From positions 1-42,098 of IMG/VR virus record IMGVR_UViG_3300017770_000036: a DNA stretch of 42,098 bases. One strand, given 5' to 3'. Under the pieces are notes generated by a model, which worked only from the letters and a program-made list of their open reading frames with translations, ran no database searches and was not told the origin of the DNA. This DNA is from a virus. Positions 29,803-38,283 of this stretch are shown piece after piece. The position numbers and the translations under genes are program-made. Position 1 is the first letter of the stretch. Each line of letters begins with the position of its first letter.

Positions 29803-30197
29803 TATATATCTACTACTTTAAATTTACCAACCATAACTGTGTTAGTAATATTATCAGCTGTAGTTTTTACATAAAATTTATATTTATATGTATTACTTCT
29901 TAGTGTCATATGTGTGGCTGGTGAATTTATAACTAAAGTTGCTGTACTTCCTGTAACTGTAACTGTTTGGTTTTTTAATTCAGCGGCACTGTCACTATCA
30001 GAAATAAAGCCTAATATTCTAACATCATTAGCATCATATATTTCAAAACGAGCTATGTACTCTGCTTCATTGGTGTCTATAATGTCATATATAGTTCCGT
30101 CTGTATTTTTTAATTCTGTTTTTAAATAAAAAGAATCGTTTCTTCTAACTGTTATATCTACTACGGAAGCTACGTCTGCTGAAATTTTTGTTGCCAT
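29802..30197 (-). CDS. Virion module B, BppU-like N-terminal domain
   Basis: A 131-residue protein (MATKISADVASVVDITVRRN), paralogous to modules A (37734) and C (26522): the shared start MATKISADVASVVDI, then TVRRNDSFYLKTEL and the end YKYKFYVKTTADN, VGKFKVVD. It directly precedes the long fibre gene on the transcript, so it may connect that fibre to the baseplate. Note TAATG coupling to the fibre gene. Confidence 0.65.
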   Translation of the reverse strand: MATKISADVASVVDITVRRNDSFYLKTELKNTDGTIYDIIDTNEAEYIARFEIYDANDVRILGFISDSDSAAELKNQTVTVTGSTATLVINSPATHMTLRSNTYKYKFYVKTTADNITNTVMVGKFKVVDI

Positions 30198-30226
30198 TTT
30201 AGTTTATTTTTTGTAAAGGTAGTAAA

Positions 30227-31204
30227 TTATAATATGTTTTTAAACTTGATTTGATACCCTTCTCCAGGAACTATGTTTCCTATACCATTAAAGTCGTATT
30301 CAGGCAAAACAACTGCCGCTAAAGAGTTTTTCATTATAACTATTTTATCTTGATCAATATAATCTTGAATGTATTCAATAGCAGAGACATTTGTACTTAT
30401 AGATTTAAATCCAATAAAATACCACCCATTATTATATGTTTGATTTGTAAGAGTTAAATTGTTTATGCTACTTGATAATATAGATTTCATTTTAAAATGC
30501 AAAATGCCGTATTGATTTAAAGTATTATTATATGGTGTCATTGATTTTATTTGATACCCCTCGTATTGACTTATATTACCTATACCATTAAAATTCCACT
30601 CAGGTTTATAAACTGCACCAGCGGTATTTTTAATTGCAAAAACAACTTCAATGTATAGTGATAGATTCATATAAAATAATGGAATACTACTATCATTTAA
30701 ATAAAAATGATTTTTTATAAACTCATCAATACCAAGTTGCGTAAAGTCAACAACGTCTCCTATACTTTTTCCTTCCATATAATTATGAGTCATAACAACC
30801 TGTGTTAAGTCTAATGGAACAGAAAAAAACGACCAACCTCTTGGGAAAGCATAACTAAATGTTTGTGTTTCTGTAATTACCTCTTCTACTTCTTCTACTT
30901 CTTCCTCATCATCATCTATAACAACATCTATAATTGTTACTTCCTCCTCTTGGTACGGAACAAATGGATTTGAATCACTAACAAAAGAAGCAATTGTATT
31001 TAGCTCCGTTGTTTCTAGTAAAGTTTCTAAGTATGTTTCTAATATAAAAGGAAAATTAACTGCTGTTGATTTTTTGGATAGTAACTCTACACCAAGATTA
31101 TATTTGCTTACTAAATCTTGATTTATTTTTTTGTAAGTATTTAAATCTAGTTGTATATTCTTAAAAGAATTTTTTACTACTATTTTATTTGATTCTACTA
31201 TCAT
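30227..31204 (-). CDS. Virion protein with flavobacterial surface-type repeats
   Basis: A 325-residue protein with an acidic Glu/Val stretch (EEVTIIDVVIDDDEEEVEEV) before two copies of a module that ends PEWNFNGIGNISQYEGYQIK and PEYDFNGIGNIVPGEGYQIK. Each copy includes a 'W-x-F-x-x-x-P/K' strand near its start (RGWSFFSVPLD, NGWYFIGFKS). Two more copies are in the protein at 31992-32834. The module is one that I know from surface and T9SS proteins of Bacteroidetes. Probably fibre or baseplate decoration. Confidence 0.6.
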   Translation of the reverse strand: MIVESNKIVVKNSFKNIQLDLNTYKKINQDLVSKYNLGVELLSKKSTAVNFPFILETYLETLLETTELNTIASFVSDSNPFVPYQEEEVTIIDVVIDDDEEEVEEVEEVITETQTFSYAFPRGWSFFSVPLDLTQVVMTHNYMEGKSIGDVVDFTQLGIDEFIKNHFYLNDSSIPLFYMNLSLYIEVVFAIKNTAGAVYKPEWNFNGIGNISQYEGYQIKSMTPYNNTLNQYGILHFKMKSILSSSINNLTLTNQTYNNGWYFIGFKSISTNVSAIEYIQDYIDQDKIVIMKNSLAAVVLPEYDFNGIGNIVPGEGYQIKFKNIL

Positions 31205-31992
31205 ATGTTATTCTCCAAGAGTTTTATTTCAGGATTATATACATTGTAAAATTTTTGATCTATATCTATTAATGTTATTATAATTTCTTTTTTATCTGCA
31301 GCTGTTAAAGCCTGATTTGCAGTTATATTTAATGGTATTTCTATATTAGAATTTATACTTTTTAAGTAAAAGTACATGGTTTCTCCACCAGTAAACCCAT
31401 CCTTGTTAGATGTATTGCCATCATCTATAGGACATTTTATAATCGAGATAAAGTTTTCGTTAACAATAGCTCTATTAAGCTCTAGCGTTGTAGTAAAAAC
31501 ATTTTCGTTAGAATCTTTAACATTTATAATTACGTTTTGTTTTATACTTAAAATATTTTCTTCTAAAGCCTTAGAAAAATAGAACATGTCTTGATGGATT
31601 TGATTGTATCCTCCAAGAAGTAATTTATCTATAAATTCTCTTATTTTAAATTTTGCAAGCTCTTCCTTAACAAAAGGACTTAAAGTATGATTGCTTAAAA
31701 GTTCTTGTATAAAGTTTAATTTAACTTTTGTTACAAGTATTTCTTCAGGTAGTTTATTTTCTAAAAAATCATAAAAAGATTTTTCTAGTATTATATTACA
31801 AGACCCGTCAGTGTTAGATGTTGTGTTTTGGTCTACAACTAAAACGCTGTTGTCTACAGAAACCTCTTTCAGTTTGCTGTTTTTTCTGTACATAACTTTA
31901 GCTGTGCTTTTACTTCTTTCAGTATGTACTTTAGAGAATTTATTTTTTAAACTTTCTTGTGTGTGTCCACCTCTGCCTTTTTGCCTTTTCAT
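31201..31992 (-). CDS. Hypothetical virion-region protein, 263 aa
   Basis: A 263-residue protein (MKRQKGRGGHTQESLKNKFS), with a basic disordered start, then a mixed middle rich in Asn, Lys and Leu, and a C-terminal beta-rich domain (IIKCPIDDGNTSNKDGFTGG). It is encoded between two proteins that share repeats and overlaps both, so it is likely a fibre/baseplate or assembly protein. No family recognised. Confidence 0.6.
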   Translation of the reverse strand: MKRQKGRGGHTQESLKNKFSKVHTERSKSTAKVMYRKNSKLKEVSVDNSVLVVDQNTTSNTDGSCNIILEKSFYDFLENKLPEEILVTKVKLNFIQELLSNHTLSPFVKEELAKFKIREFIDKLLLGGYNQIHQDMFYFSKALEENILSIKQNVIINVKDSNENVFTTTLELNRAIVNENFISIIKCPIDDGNTSNKDGFTGGETMYFYLKSINSNIEIPLNITANQALTAADKKEIIITLIDIDQKFYNVYNPEIKLLENNI

Positions 31993-32834
31993 TACTCATT
32001 TTCTATAAAATCTACAACATGATAATTGTTATTTTTTATTTTTACTTGTAAACCTTGATTTCTTACTGTATCACCAACACCATTAAAATTCCATTCTGGT
32101 AAATATGCAGCTCCTAAATAATTTTTGCATATAATTAAATCTTCTAAAAAGGGCTCAAAAATTTCTTCTAAAGGCATTCCACCATATTTTAACGGAGGAG
32201 CCACTAAAGTCCATCCTTCACCAAAAACAGTTGTTCCACCATATTGGATTTGATTGTTAACAATTCTATGATGTCTTTTAGCTGTTACAGTTAGTATAAT
32301 TTGCTCTGTAGTTTTAATTTGCATAGACTCATAATTGTGCCAATTACCAACGCCATTAAAATTATATTCAGGAAGAAATGCTGAACCTAAATAATCTTTT
32401 ACAATAATTATTTTATTATCCTGTATTGGGCCTGCAAAAATATCATCTAAGGATATGCTATCATGTTCATTTATTAAATCATACCCTGATGGCGCTGCCT
32501 CACTTGAGTCTTTAATTTTAGTGTAGCCGCTAGTAGGGTGCCCATAAAACTTTATTCCAGTCATAGTAGGATTTATAACCTCATGTAAAGTTCCATCATC
32601 TTTTTCATATCTTATTTTGGTAACAGTACTTATGTCAAAATTAAAAGCAACGTATGACCAACCATTTACTATTATTATCTCAAAATCTTCTAGCTCTACT
32701 CCTGTAGGATCTACAGCTTGTAATTGAGGTATATTTACAAATGATTTATAAGTAGTCTGTTGTGTTTCAGGGTTACTAGTACCAATTTCAAACAACTCAT
32801 CACCTTCTATGTCTGATAATTTTATGTCTGGCAT
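31992..32834 (-). CDS. Virion protein with two surface-type modules
   Basis: A 280-residue protein (MPDIKLSDIEGDELFEIGTS). It has two copies of the module also found in 30227-31204: IIVKDYLGSAFLPEYNFNGV followed by GNWHNYESMQIK, and IICKNYLGAAYLPEWNFNGV followed by GDTVRNQGLQVK. The modules lie about 100 residues apart, each preceded by a VNGWSYVAFNFD- or EGWTLVAPPLK-type strand. Coupled by TAATG to the next and preceding genes. Likely virion surface. Confidence 0.6.
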   Translation of the reverse strand: MPDIKLSDIEGDELFEIGTSNPETQQTTYKSFVNIPQLQAVDPTGVELEDFEIIIVNGWSYVAFNFDISTVTKIRYEKDDGTLHEVINPTMTGIKFYGHPTSGYTKIKDSSEAAPSGYDLINEHDSISLDDIFAGPIQDNKIIIVKDYLGSAFLPEYNFNGVGNWHNYESMQIKTTEQIILTVTAKRHHRIVNNQIQYGGTTVFGEGWTLVAPPLKYGGMPLEEIFEPFLEDLIICKNYLGAAYLPEWNFNGVGDTVRNQGLQVKIKNNNYHVVDFIENE

Positions 32835-33541
32835 TATTGTGCTAATAAAATATTTCCTGAAGAAATACCGTTTACAGTTAATACTTGTGTATTTAAAACT
32901 TTACCATCTATAGAGTTTACTTCAGAAATAACGTCAGCCCTTACTTTGTGCACTTTTTCGTAGACAAAATCTTCTCCGTGTTTTGTGTAATTCAAAACCA
33001 AATCAGCCCTATAAAAATCTATCTTACGAATTTTAGGTGTAAACCTTAATCTAAAATGAAACATTTCTCCAGGTTCTAAATCAAACTCAAAAGGTAATTT
33101 GTATGAGAAAGGAAAATTAATAATATTACCACCAACACCATTTAAATAATTATACTCTACGTTTCCAGGTTGTATTTCATAATAAGACGGATAGGGTATG
33201 TTATAATCTGTAGGTGTAAAAACATGATGCAAAGGAATAGATCCTACCTCACCAAAAATACCTTCAACGTTTGGGTTGTTTGTATATTGGTTTAGATTAG
33301 CAAATTCATTATTTTCACCGTGTTGCAGATACTCCCTATCAAAATGTATGATAAAGTTTTCATGGTTATTAACTTCTTGTGGGTTACTAATAACGTTTTT
33401 TATATAAAACTTTTTAATTGTATAGGTTGAATTACTACCATAATTTGCATCATCATTCTCAATAGCAAGATGCATAGAGTGGAAAAAATTCCAACCCCAA
33501 ATACTTGTCTGACCTGAGTCTATAGTTGGATCAAAAACCAT
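32834..33541 (-). CDS. Virion protein with Hydin/ASH-like domain (tentative)
   Basis: A 235-residue protein (MVFDPTIDSGQTSIWGWNFF). The part PFEFDLEPGEMFHFRLRFTP followed by GFYRAD-like strands (KIRKIDFYRADLVLNYTKHG) resembles ASH/Hydin-type beta-sandwich domains, also called choice-of-anchor D, found in the 1154-residue fibre upstream. It is coupled to its neighbours by TAATG. Probably a structural fibre component. The family match is tentative. Confidence 0.5.
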   Translation of the reverse strand: MVFDPTIDSGQTSIWGWNFFHSMHLAIENDDANYGSNSTYTIKKFYIKNVISNPQEVNNHENFIIHFDREYLQHGENNEFANLNQYTNNPNVEGIFGEVGSIPLHHVFTPTDYNIPYPSYYEIQPGNVEYNYLNGVGGNIINFPFSYKLPFEFDLEPGEMFHFRLRFTPKIRKIDFYRADLVLNYTKHGEDFVYEKVHKVRADVISEVNSIDGKVLNTQVLTVNGISSGNILLAQ

Positions 33542-33545
33542 AACA

Positions 33546-36500
33546 TTATCCTATAGATATGTTTGGTAAATTAACTACTTGTGGCGCTTCATCACCTTCA
33601 GTATCTGTTATTTCTATGTTACCAACAGACTGAACTTTACACCTTACAAGGTACCTGCCAACATGTAATTTTGTTTGATCATTGTACGCAAAACCTAAAC
33701 TAAGATTATCTACAGCTCCAGAGTAATCAGTAGTAAAATCTTGACTTCCATCATTATTAGTTCTTACTTTCTTTCTGTTTTCGTAATTATCAATATAATA
33801 GCTATATGTTATAACAGCGTAATAATCTCCTTGATCTAATGCTGAATCTTGTTTTGGTGTAAGCTTAAAACTAACATTTATATGGTTTGACCTATTATCT
33901 GCTGCGTAGCATTGGTTATCGTCTAAGTTAACACCTTTTTGTATTGCTGGAATAAACATCTGTTTTGAGCCCTGAGGGTCATAGTAATAATGAGTTTGGT
34001 CACCATAATGACTTGTTGGATTAATGCTGTTGTTACCAGTTGAAGTGTGGTCGTTAGCAATTTGCAATTTATGTCTATGACCTACTTTATCTGCTTCTTG
34101 TATGTTTATACTTTCACCAACATTATGTATTCCAGAAGTTGCTTGATCAAAATATATATTATTTGTTCTACTTACTTTCCATTCTGGTATGTTAGAAGAG
34201 GTTGCATTATCACCATCTCCTACTACAGCTGGATGTACATTTATATTTGGGTGAGGGAGTAAAGTATACGCTCCATAACCATAATTTTTATCACCAACTA
34301 AATAACCATTACTTCTGTCGCCAACTGCAACACCAATACTAACTTGTTGTACATATACTGGGTGATCTCCAGTGTTATGAAAAAATAATCTACCTGCAGA
34401 TCTGTAAACCTGATCAGTTGAATCGTATGTAGCATCTTCAATTTTAAAATAAAAATCTACTCCTGGGTTGTATTCTTTATGGTATGTAGTACTACTACTT
34501 TTTACATAAAGACTTTCAGGTGCGTGTTTTAACCTAAAACCATTAGCTCCAACATCACTATAAAGTGTAAAAACCTGAGATGCACTACTCTGATCCCAAC
34601 AAGGCGGCTTGTATACCGCTAAACCTCCTGCTCCATACCACTCACCATTACCCTGTGTAATAATAGCACCTAAACTATCGTCACTATAAGCTCTGTCAGC
34701 TACATTAGATGATTTTGCTGTAGAGTTACCTTCTCTATACCACATATCATTAGTATTATCATAAAGCGCTTCTGTTGGTAAAGACACCTTGTTCGTGGAA
34801 TTCCCAGTCAAAGCAATTTTATAATCAACAGCAGTACCATCTGTGTGTATTGTATCTGTTGATGATACTAAGATTAACTTTGAAGGTGTTGGGTGATAAG
34901 CAAGCCTGTATTTAATTAAGGGATCATAAATTGGACTACCAGCATTCCACGCGCCTAGTCCTTTACTGTATATCGTATTAAAATATTGATTTGCAACTTC
35001 TATTTCTAAGGCAAATATACCATACCTTAACTCTCCTTCCCCGCCTTCATGCATTGATTTTTTATTGACTGGGTTATTTCCTGCATTTCCATCAGCGAGA
35101 TTGTATGCAGAGCCACCATATGGATTATACAAATCATCAGCGTCAATATTACTAAGTGCTACATTATACTTTAATGCAAGTATTTTACCGTCATTTGTTG
35201 TGTCATTAAAGTCCGTGTAAAGTACGTTATCAGCGCTTGTGTCAACACCAGTACCAAAAATACCATATGTATCAAAATCATTTGCTGAAGATTCATATTT
35301 ACTTGGAGACATGCTACCCGTTATGCCCCTCCATGAAGAAAGAGCTATACCGTTTGTCCCAGCTGTAGAAAGATTAAATTCTGGCAACTTATATGCATCA
35401 TTAGTTTCTGAGCCAAAATAATTATATCTTAAGCAAACACATAAACTAACTATGCTATGTCTGTACATACCCCCACTATTAGAGGCTAAATACCCAGGCT
35501 CATTAACAGTTAGATCTGGATCTTCTGTCATATTAAAAAAGCATGATGCAAAATCTGCTGTGTTAGTCTGATCATTAACGCTTTTTGCTGCGTTTTCGTG
35601 AAAAGTTATTTGATTTTGATGCATACTAAGAAGGTTGTAAAAACCTGATTTAACACCATAAATAAAATACTCATTATCAGTACCAGCAGCAGTTTGAGCT
35701 GGGTAATCTGTATTTATTATTTTACCTATTCTATGAAACGCTTTAAACTCAATATCAGACACAGAAACATGTTGATAATCACTGTAGTCTTGAGTTGTAC
35801 TTTCTGTTGTGTTGTAGTGTGTAGATCTATAATTTATATGATTTCCAGTACCGTGAATCTCGCCAACTGGTAGGTAGGCCCAGTTTTTATATATAGTTTG
35901 CCCAATATTAGGAGTTGATGACAACTCATTAAACATTGCAGATTGACTCTGCGTGCTACTTGTTGCGCATTCACTTAGCAATCTTACAGAGTTAGCTTCA
36001 TGAGTTGTGCTATTCATAAATCTATCTGAAATTCCAGTTCCTGCAAAAATTGGTTCATATTGAATGCCGTCTGTAGTAGAAGGACCCGACACATATAATC
36101 TAGACGTAAGCCCTTGAGCTCCAAATGTATGTTGATATGTGTAGTTTCCTGGACTAGAACTAAGATCTCCTAATTCAATTGTTTTATTTGTTGTACTTGG
36201 AACGTAGCCTACAGGGTAGTACCCTAAGTTAATTGTGTTCCCATCAGAAAGTGTTTCTGCAGACGCAGAAAAACTATCGGCTGAAGATCCGTTATCATTT
36301 GCAGTCCCTATTCTACCTTGATAAGATAAAATATTAACTGAATTTCCATTAAATTCTATTATTTTTGTTTCAGCACTATTGCTTATTGTAATCTGAGGAG
36401 TAATGTCGTTTTCGTTAAATTGTGATGTTGGTCTAAACCTAACTACAAAACTACAATAGCTATTTATAGGTATTACATTACCTGCAATTGTGTCTGTGTG

Positions 36501-37010
36501 ATATATTGGTCGACAATTCCCAGATCCTGATGCGTTTAATTCAGATGCATGATCATTGTCTGCATAATTACTATTATCATCTGTATCGCTTATTGTAGAA
36601 CCTATACCCAAAAATCCTATAGCACCAGAAGCACATGCTGAGGCTTGCGCGTTTGTTGCGCTATTTGTAGCTGCTGCAGTTGATTTAATTTTATTATCAC
36701 CATCTGGGCCTAAATGAGGCACAAAAGAAGTTCCTGTTCCGTCTTCAGAGTAATTTAAATAAAAACCATTATTATTAAAATCAGCGTTTCCAGTAATACT
36801 ATATATGGTTAAATCAGCATTAGATGTAGTAGCTGTATTTTTTAAAGTAAAAACCATGTATGCAGTTTGCTGACCTGCGGTACCTGAAGCTTCTGGATCT
36901 TCAAAAACATAAATATCAAAATCATTATCTGTGTATGTATCAAAATCAAATTTACTACTTCCGTTACTAGTGCTTGAATTTCCTGAAAGTTTAGGATAAA
37001 ATGTTGCCAT
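33546..37010 (-). CDS. Large beta-rich virion protein (1154 aa)
   Basis: An 1154-residue protein (MATFYPKLSGNSSTSNGSSK) rich in Ser, Thr, Asn and Tyr, with few Lys, as in extended phage fibres. At the N-terminus a segment like NSYCSFVVRFRPTSQFNEND followed by ITISNSAETKIIEFNG resembles a Hydin/ASH (choice-of-anchor D) beta-sandwich; the central thousand residues show no obvious repeats, only frequent Gly/Asn turns. C-terminal section ends VVNLPNISIG. It is between module A and the smaller structural genes. No receptor-binding domain can be identified. Confidence 0.6.
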   Translation of the reverse strand: MATFYPKLSGNSSTSNGSSKFDFDTYTDNDFDIYVFEDPEASGTAGQQTAYMVFTLKNTATTSNADLTIYSITGNADFNNNGFYLNYSEDGTGTSFVPHLGPDGDNKIKSTAAATNSATNAQASACASGAIGFLGIGSTISDTDDNSNYADNDHASELNASGSGNCRPIYHTDTIAGNVIPINSYCSFVVRFRPTSQFNENDITPQITISNSAETKIIEFNGNSVNILSYQGRIGTANDNGSSADSFSASAETLSDGNTINLGYYPVGYVPSTTNKTIELGDLSSSPGNYTYQHTFGAQGLTSRLYVSGPSTTDGIQYEPIFAGTGISDRFMNSTTHEANSVRLLSECATSSTQSQSAMFNELSSTPNIGQTIYKNWAYLPVGEIHGTGNHINYRSTHYNTTESTTQDYSDYQHVSVSDIEFKAFHRIGKIINTDYPAQTAAGTDNEYFIYGVKSGFYNLLSMHQNQITFHENAAKSVNDQTNTADFASCFFNMTEDPDLTVNEPGYLASNSGGMYRHSIVSLCVCLRYNYFGSETNDAYKLPEFNLSTAGTNGIALSSWRGITGSMSPSKYESSANDFDTYGIFGTGVDTSADNVLYTDFNDTTNDGKILALKYNVALSNIDADDLYNPYGGSAYNLADGNAGNNPVNKKSMHEGGEGELRYGIFALEIEVANQYFNTIYSKGLGAWNAGSPIYDPLIKYRLAYHPTPSKLILVSSTDTIHTDGTAVDYKIALTGNSTNKVSLPTEALYDNTNDMWYREGNSTAKSSNVADRAYSDDSLGAIITQGNGEWYGAGGLAVYKPPCWDQSSASQVFTLYSDVGANGFRLKHAPESLYVKSSSTTYHKEYNPGVDFYFKIEDATYDSTDQVYRSAGRLFFHNTGDHPVYVQQVSIGVAVGDRSNGYLVGDKNYGYGAYTLLPHPNINVHPAVVGDGDNATSSNIPEWKVSRTNNIYFDQATSGIHNVGESINIQEADKVGHRHKLQIANDHTSTGNNSINPTSHYGDQTHYYYDPQGSKQMFIPAIQKGVNLDDNQCYAADNRSNHINVSFKLTPKQDSALDQGDYYAVITYSYYIDNYENRKKVRTNNDGSQDFTTDYSGAVDNLSLGFAYNDQTKLHVGRYLVRCKVQSVGNIEITDTEGDEAPQVVNLPNISIG

Positions 37011-37011
37011 G

Positions 37012-37734
37012 TTAATTTATTTTTATGTATGTGCTATCTGGTTCAAACCAAATTCTTTTTTTTGAATCTTTATTAGGCAAACAGTAACCAAGAGATCTAA
37101 CCCAGTTTTCTGATTCACCTGTTGGTGTTATGTCTAATATGTGGTTTTCATTTAAATACAAGGCTCTACCTGCAGTCCATTGAGATATATTTTCGTTATC
37201 TAAATCAAAAAAACCTTTATGCATTAAAATTAAAGTATTATCTATGTGGCTTATAAATATAAACAAAGTATTAAAAGCTCCATAGTCTACATTGTTTACA
37301 AAAGCTTTTTTACATTTTGCGCCCCAGTCATTAGCGTTTTCGCTTAAATCAGACTCTAAATAAACAACGTCTCCAAATTTTAACGATGCATCCCATCCAT
37401 CTCCACCCCAAGCATATGCTATTCCTGGATCTACGAAATCATCAAATTGATATGTAAAAGAATCTAACTGATCTTGAAAAGGGCTTTCTACTAAGGTTCC
37501 TAATGTAATGTTAAGTTGCGAACCAACATTTATAACGCTAACACTGTTGTCTGCGTATGTATTAGAACTAACAACGTTTACATGGTGTCCTATTACACTA
37601 ACTGAATTAGATGGTTCAGCTAAAACGAAAGGCGTAGTTTTGTGGGATGGATTAAAAACTAGTCCATCTGGATAAGTAGATATATTTATATCTTCTTTTG
37701 CGTGAGTTATATTTACATTTATTTCATGCGCCAT
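37012..37734 (-). CDS. Virion structural protein, 240 aa
   Basis: A 240-residue protein (MAHEINVNITHAKEDINIST). Its start resembles the first 15 residues of the 811-residue fibre (MSNNIVNISLKSKTDPTVNI), suggesting a shared attachment motif. The C-terminus WTAGRALYLNENHILDITPT followed by RSLGYCLPN and IWFEPDSTYIKI is like a domain found at the ends of phage fibre-associated proteins. It follows module A with a TAATG junction. Probably part of the baseplate/fibre complex. Confidence 0.6.
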   Translation of the reverse strand: MAHEINVNITHAKEDINISTYPDGLVFNPSHKTTPFVLAEPSNSVSVIGHHVNVVSSNTYADNSVSVINVGSQLNITLGTLVESPFQDQLDSFTYQFDDFVDPGIAYAWGGDGWDASLKFGDVVYLESDLSENANDWGAKCKKAFVNNVDYGAFNTLFIFISHIDNTLILMHKGFFDLDNENISQWTAGRALYLNENHILDITPTGESENWVRSLGYCLPNKDSKKRIWFEPDSTYIKIN

Positions 37735-38258
37735 TACACCTGAGTTATGTCTGCACTCAATATAAATTTACCATACAACCAAGTTGTGTATTCTGCATAA
37801 TCATCATTACCGCTAGTCCCAGTTGTTTGCTTTCTTATTTGTAAATCGTATTTATATTCTCCTGACTGAAAACCCATATGCGCATGTGGTATTTGTATTT
37901 TAGCTTGTGTTCCCGATCCAGTTTGAGACGCTAAATCAATTCCTTGATTAGTGCTTCCACCGCTATAGTGGCTTTCTGAACTGCTATTGCCAACAACATC
38001 ATCTGGGTGTGTGTCGCTACCGTTAGTAGGAATTATATCTTTCCAATAATAACTATACACACTTAAAACTCTTTCTCCAGTAGAATTTATAATTGTCATT
38101 TTTCCTTGATAATCTGGAAGACCACCACCACGAGTTGAATCATTTAAATCCATAACACCGTTAGCGTCTTGAATTTCAAGATTTATATGAAATGAATCAT
38201 TTCTTCTTGCGGTAATATTTACTTCTTTCGCTATGTCAGCTTTAAGTGTATCAGCCAT
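37734..38258 (-). CDS. Virion module A, BppU-like N-terminal domain
   Basis: A 174-residue protein (MADTLKADIAKEVNITARRN). It shares MAxxxxADIAKxVNITxRRNDS and a final YDLQIRK, WLYGKFILS with modules B and C; a longer Gly/Ser-rich middle (TPTNGSDTHPDD-type) makes it the largest. The first gene after the promoter candidate at 38273-38280, it probably begins the tail-fibre operon. Role in attaching fibres inferred from family pattern. Confidence 0.65.
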   Translation of the reverse strand: MADTLKADIAKEVNITARRNDSFHINLEIQDANGVMDLNDSTRGGGLPDYQGKMTIINSTGERVLSVYSYYWKDIIPTNGSDTHPDDVVGNSSSESHYSGGSTNQGIDLASQTGSGTQAKIQIPHAHMGFQSGEYKYDLQIRKQTTGTSGNDDYAEYTTWLYGKFILSADITQV

Positions 38259-38272
38259 TTTATTATTTTTTA

Positions 38273-38280
38273 CAAATATA
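38273..38280 (-). promoter_or_regulatory. TATATTTG element ahead of the fibre operon
   Basis: On the minus strand TATATTTG lies 15 bases upstream of the ATG of module A (38258), in the 25-base gap after the large ejection-type gene. An exact -7 match with a short AT leader. It would give the fibre genes their own transcript. Confidence 0.5.
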
Positions 38281-38283
38281 CAT

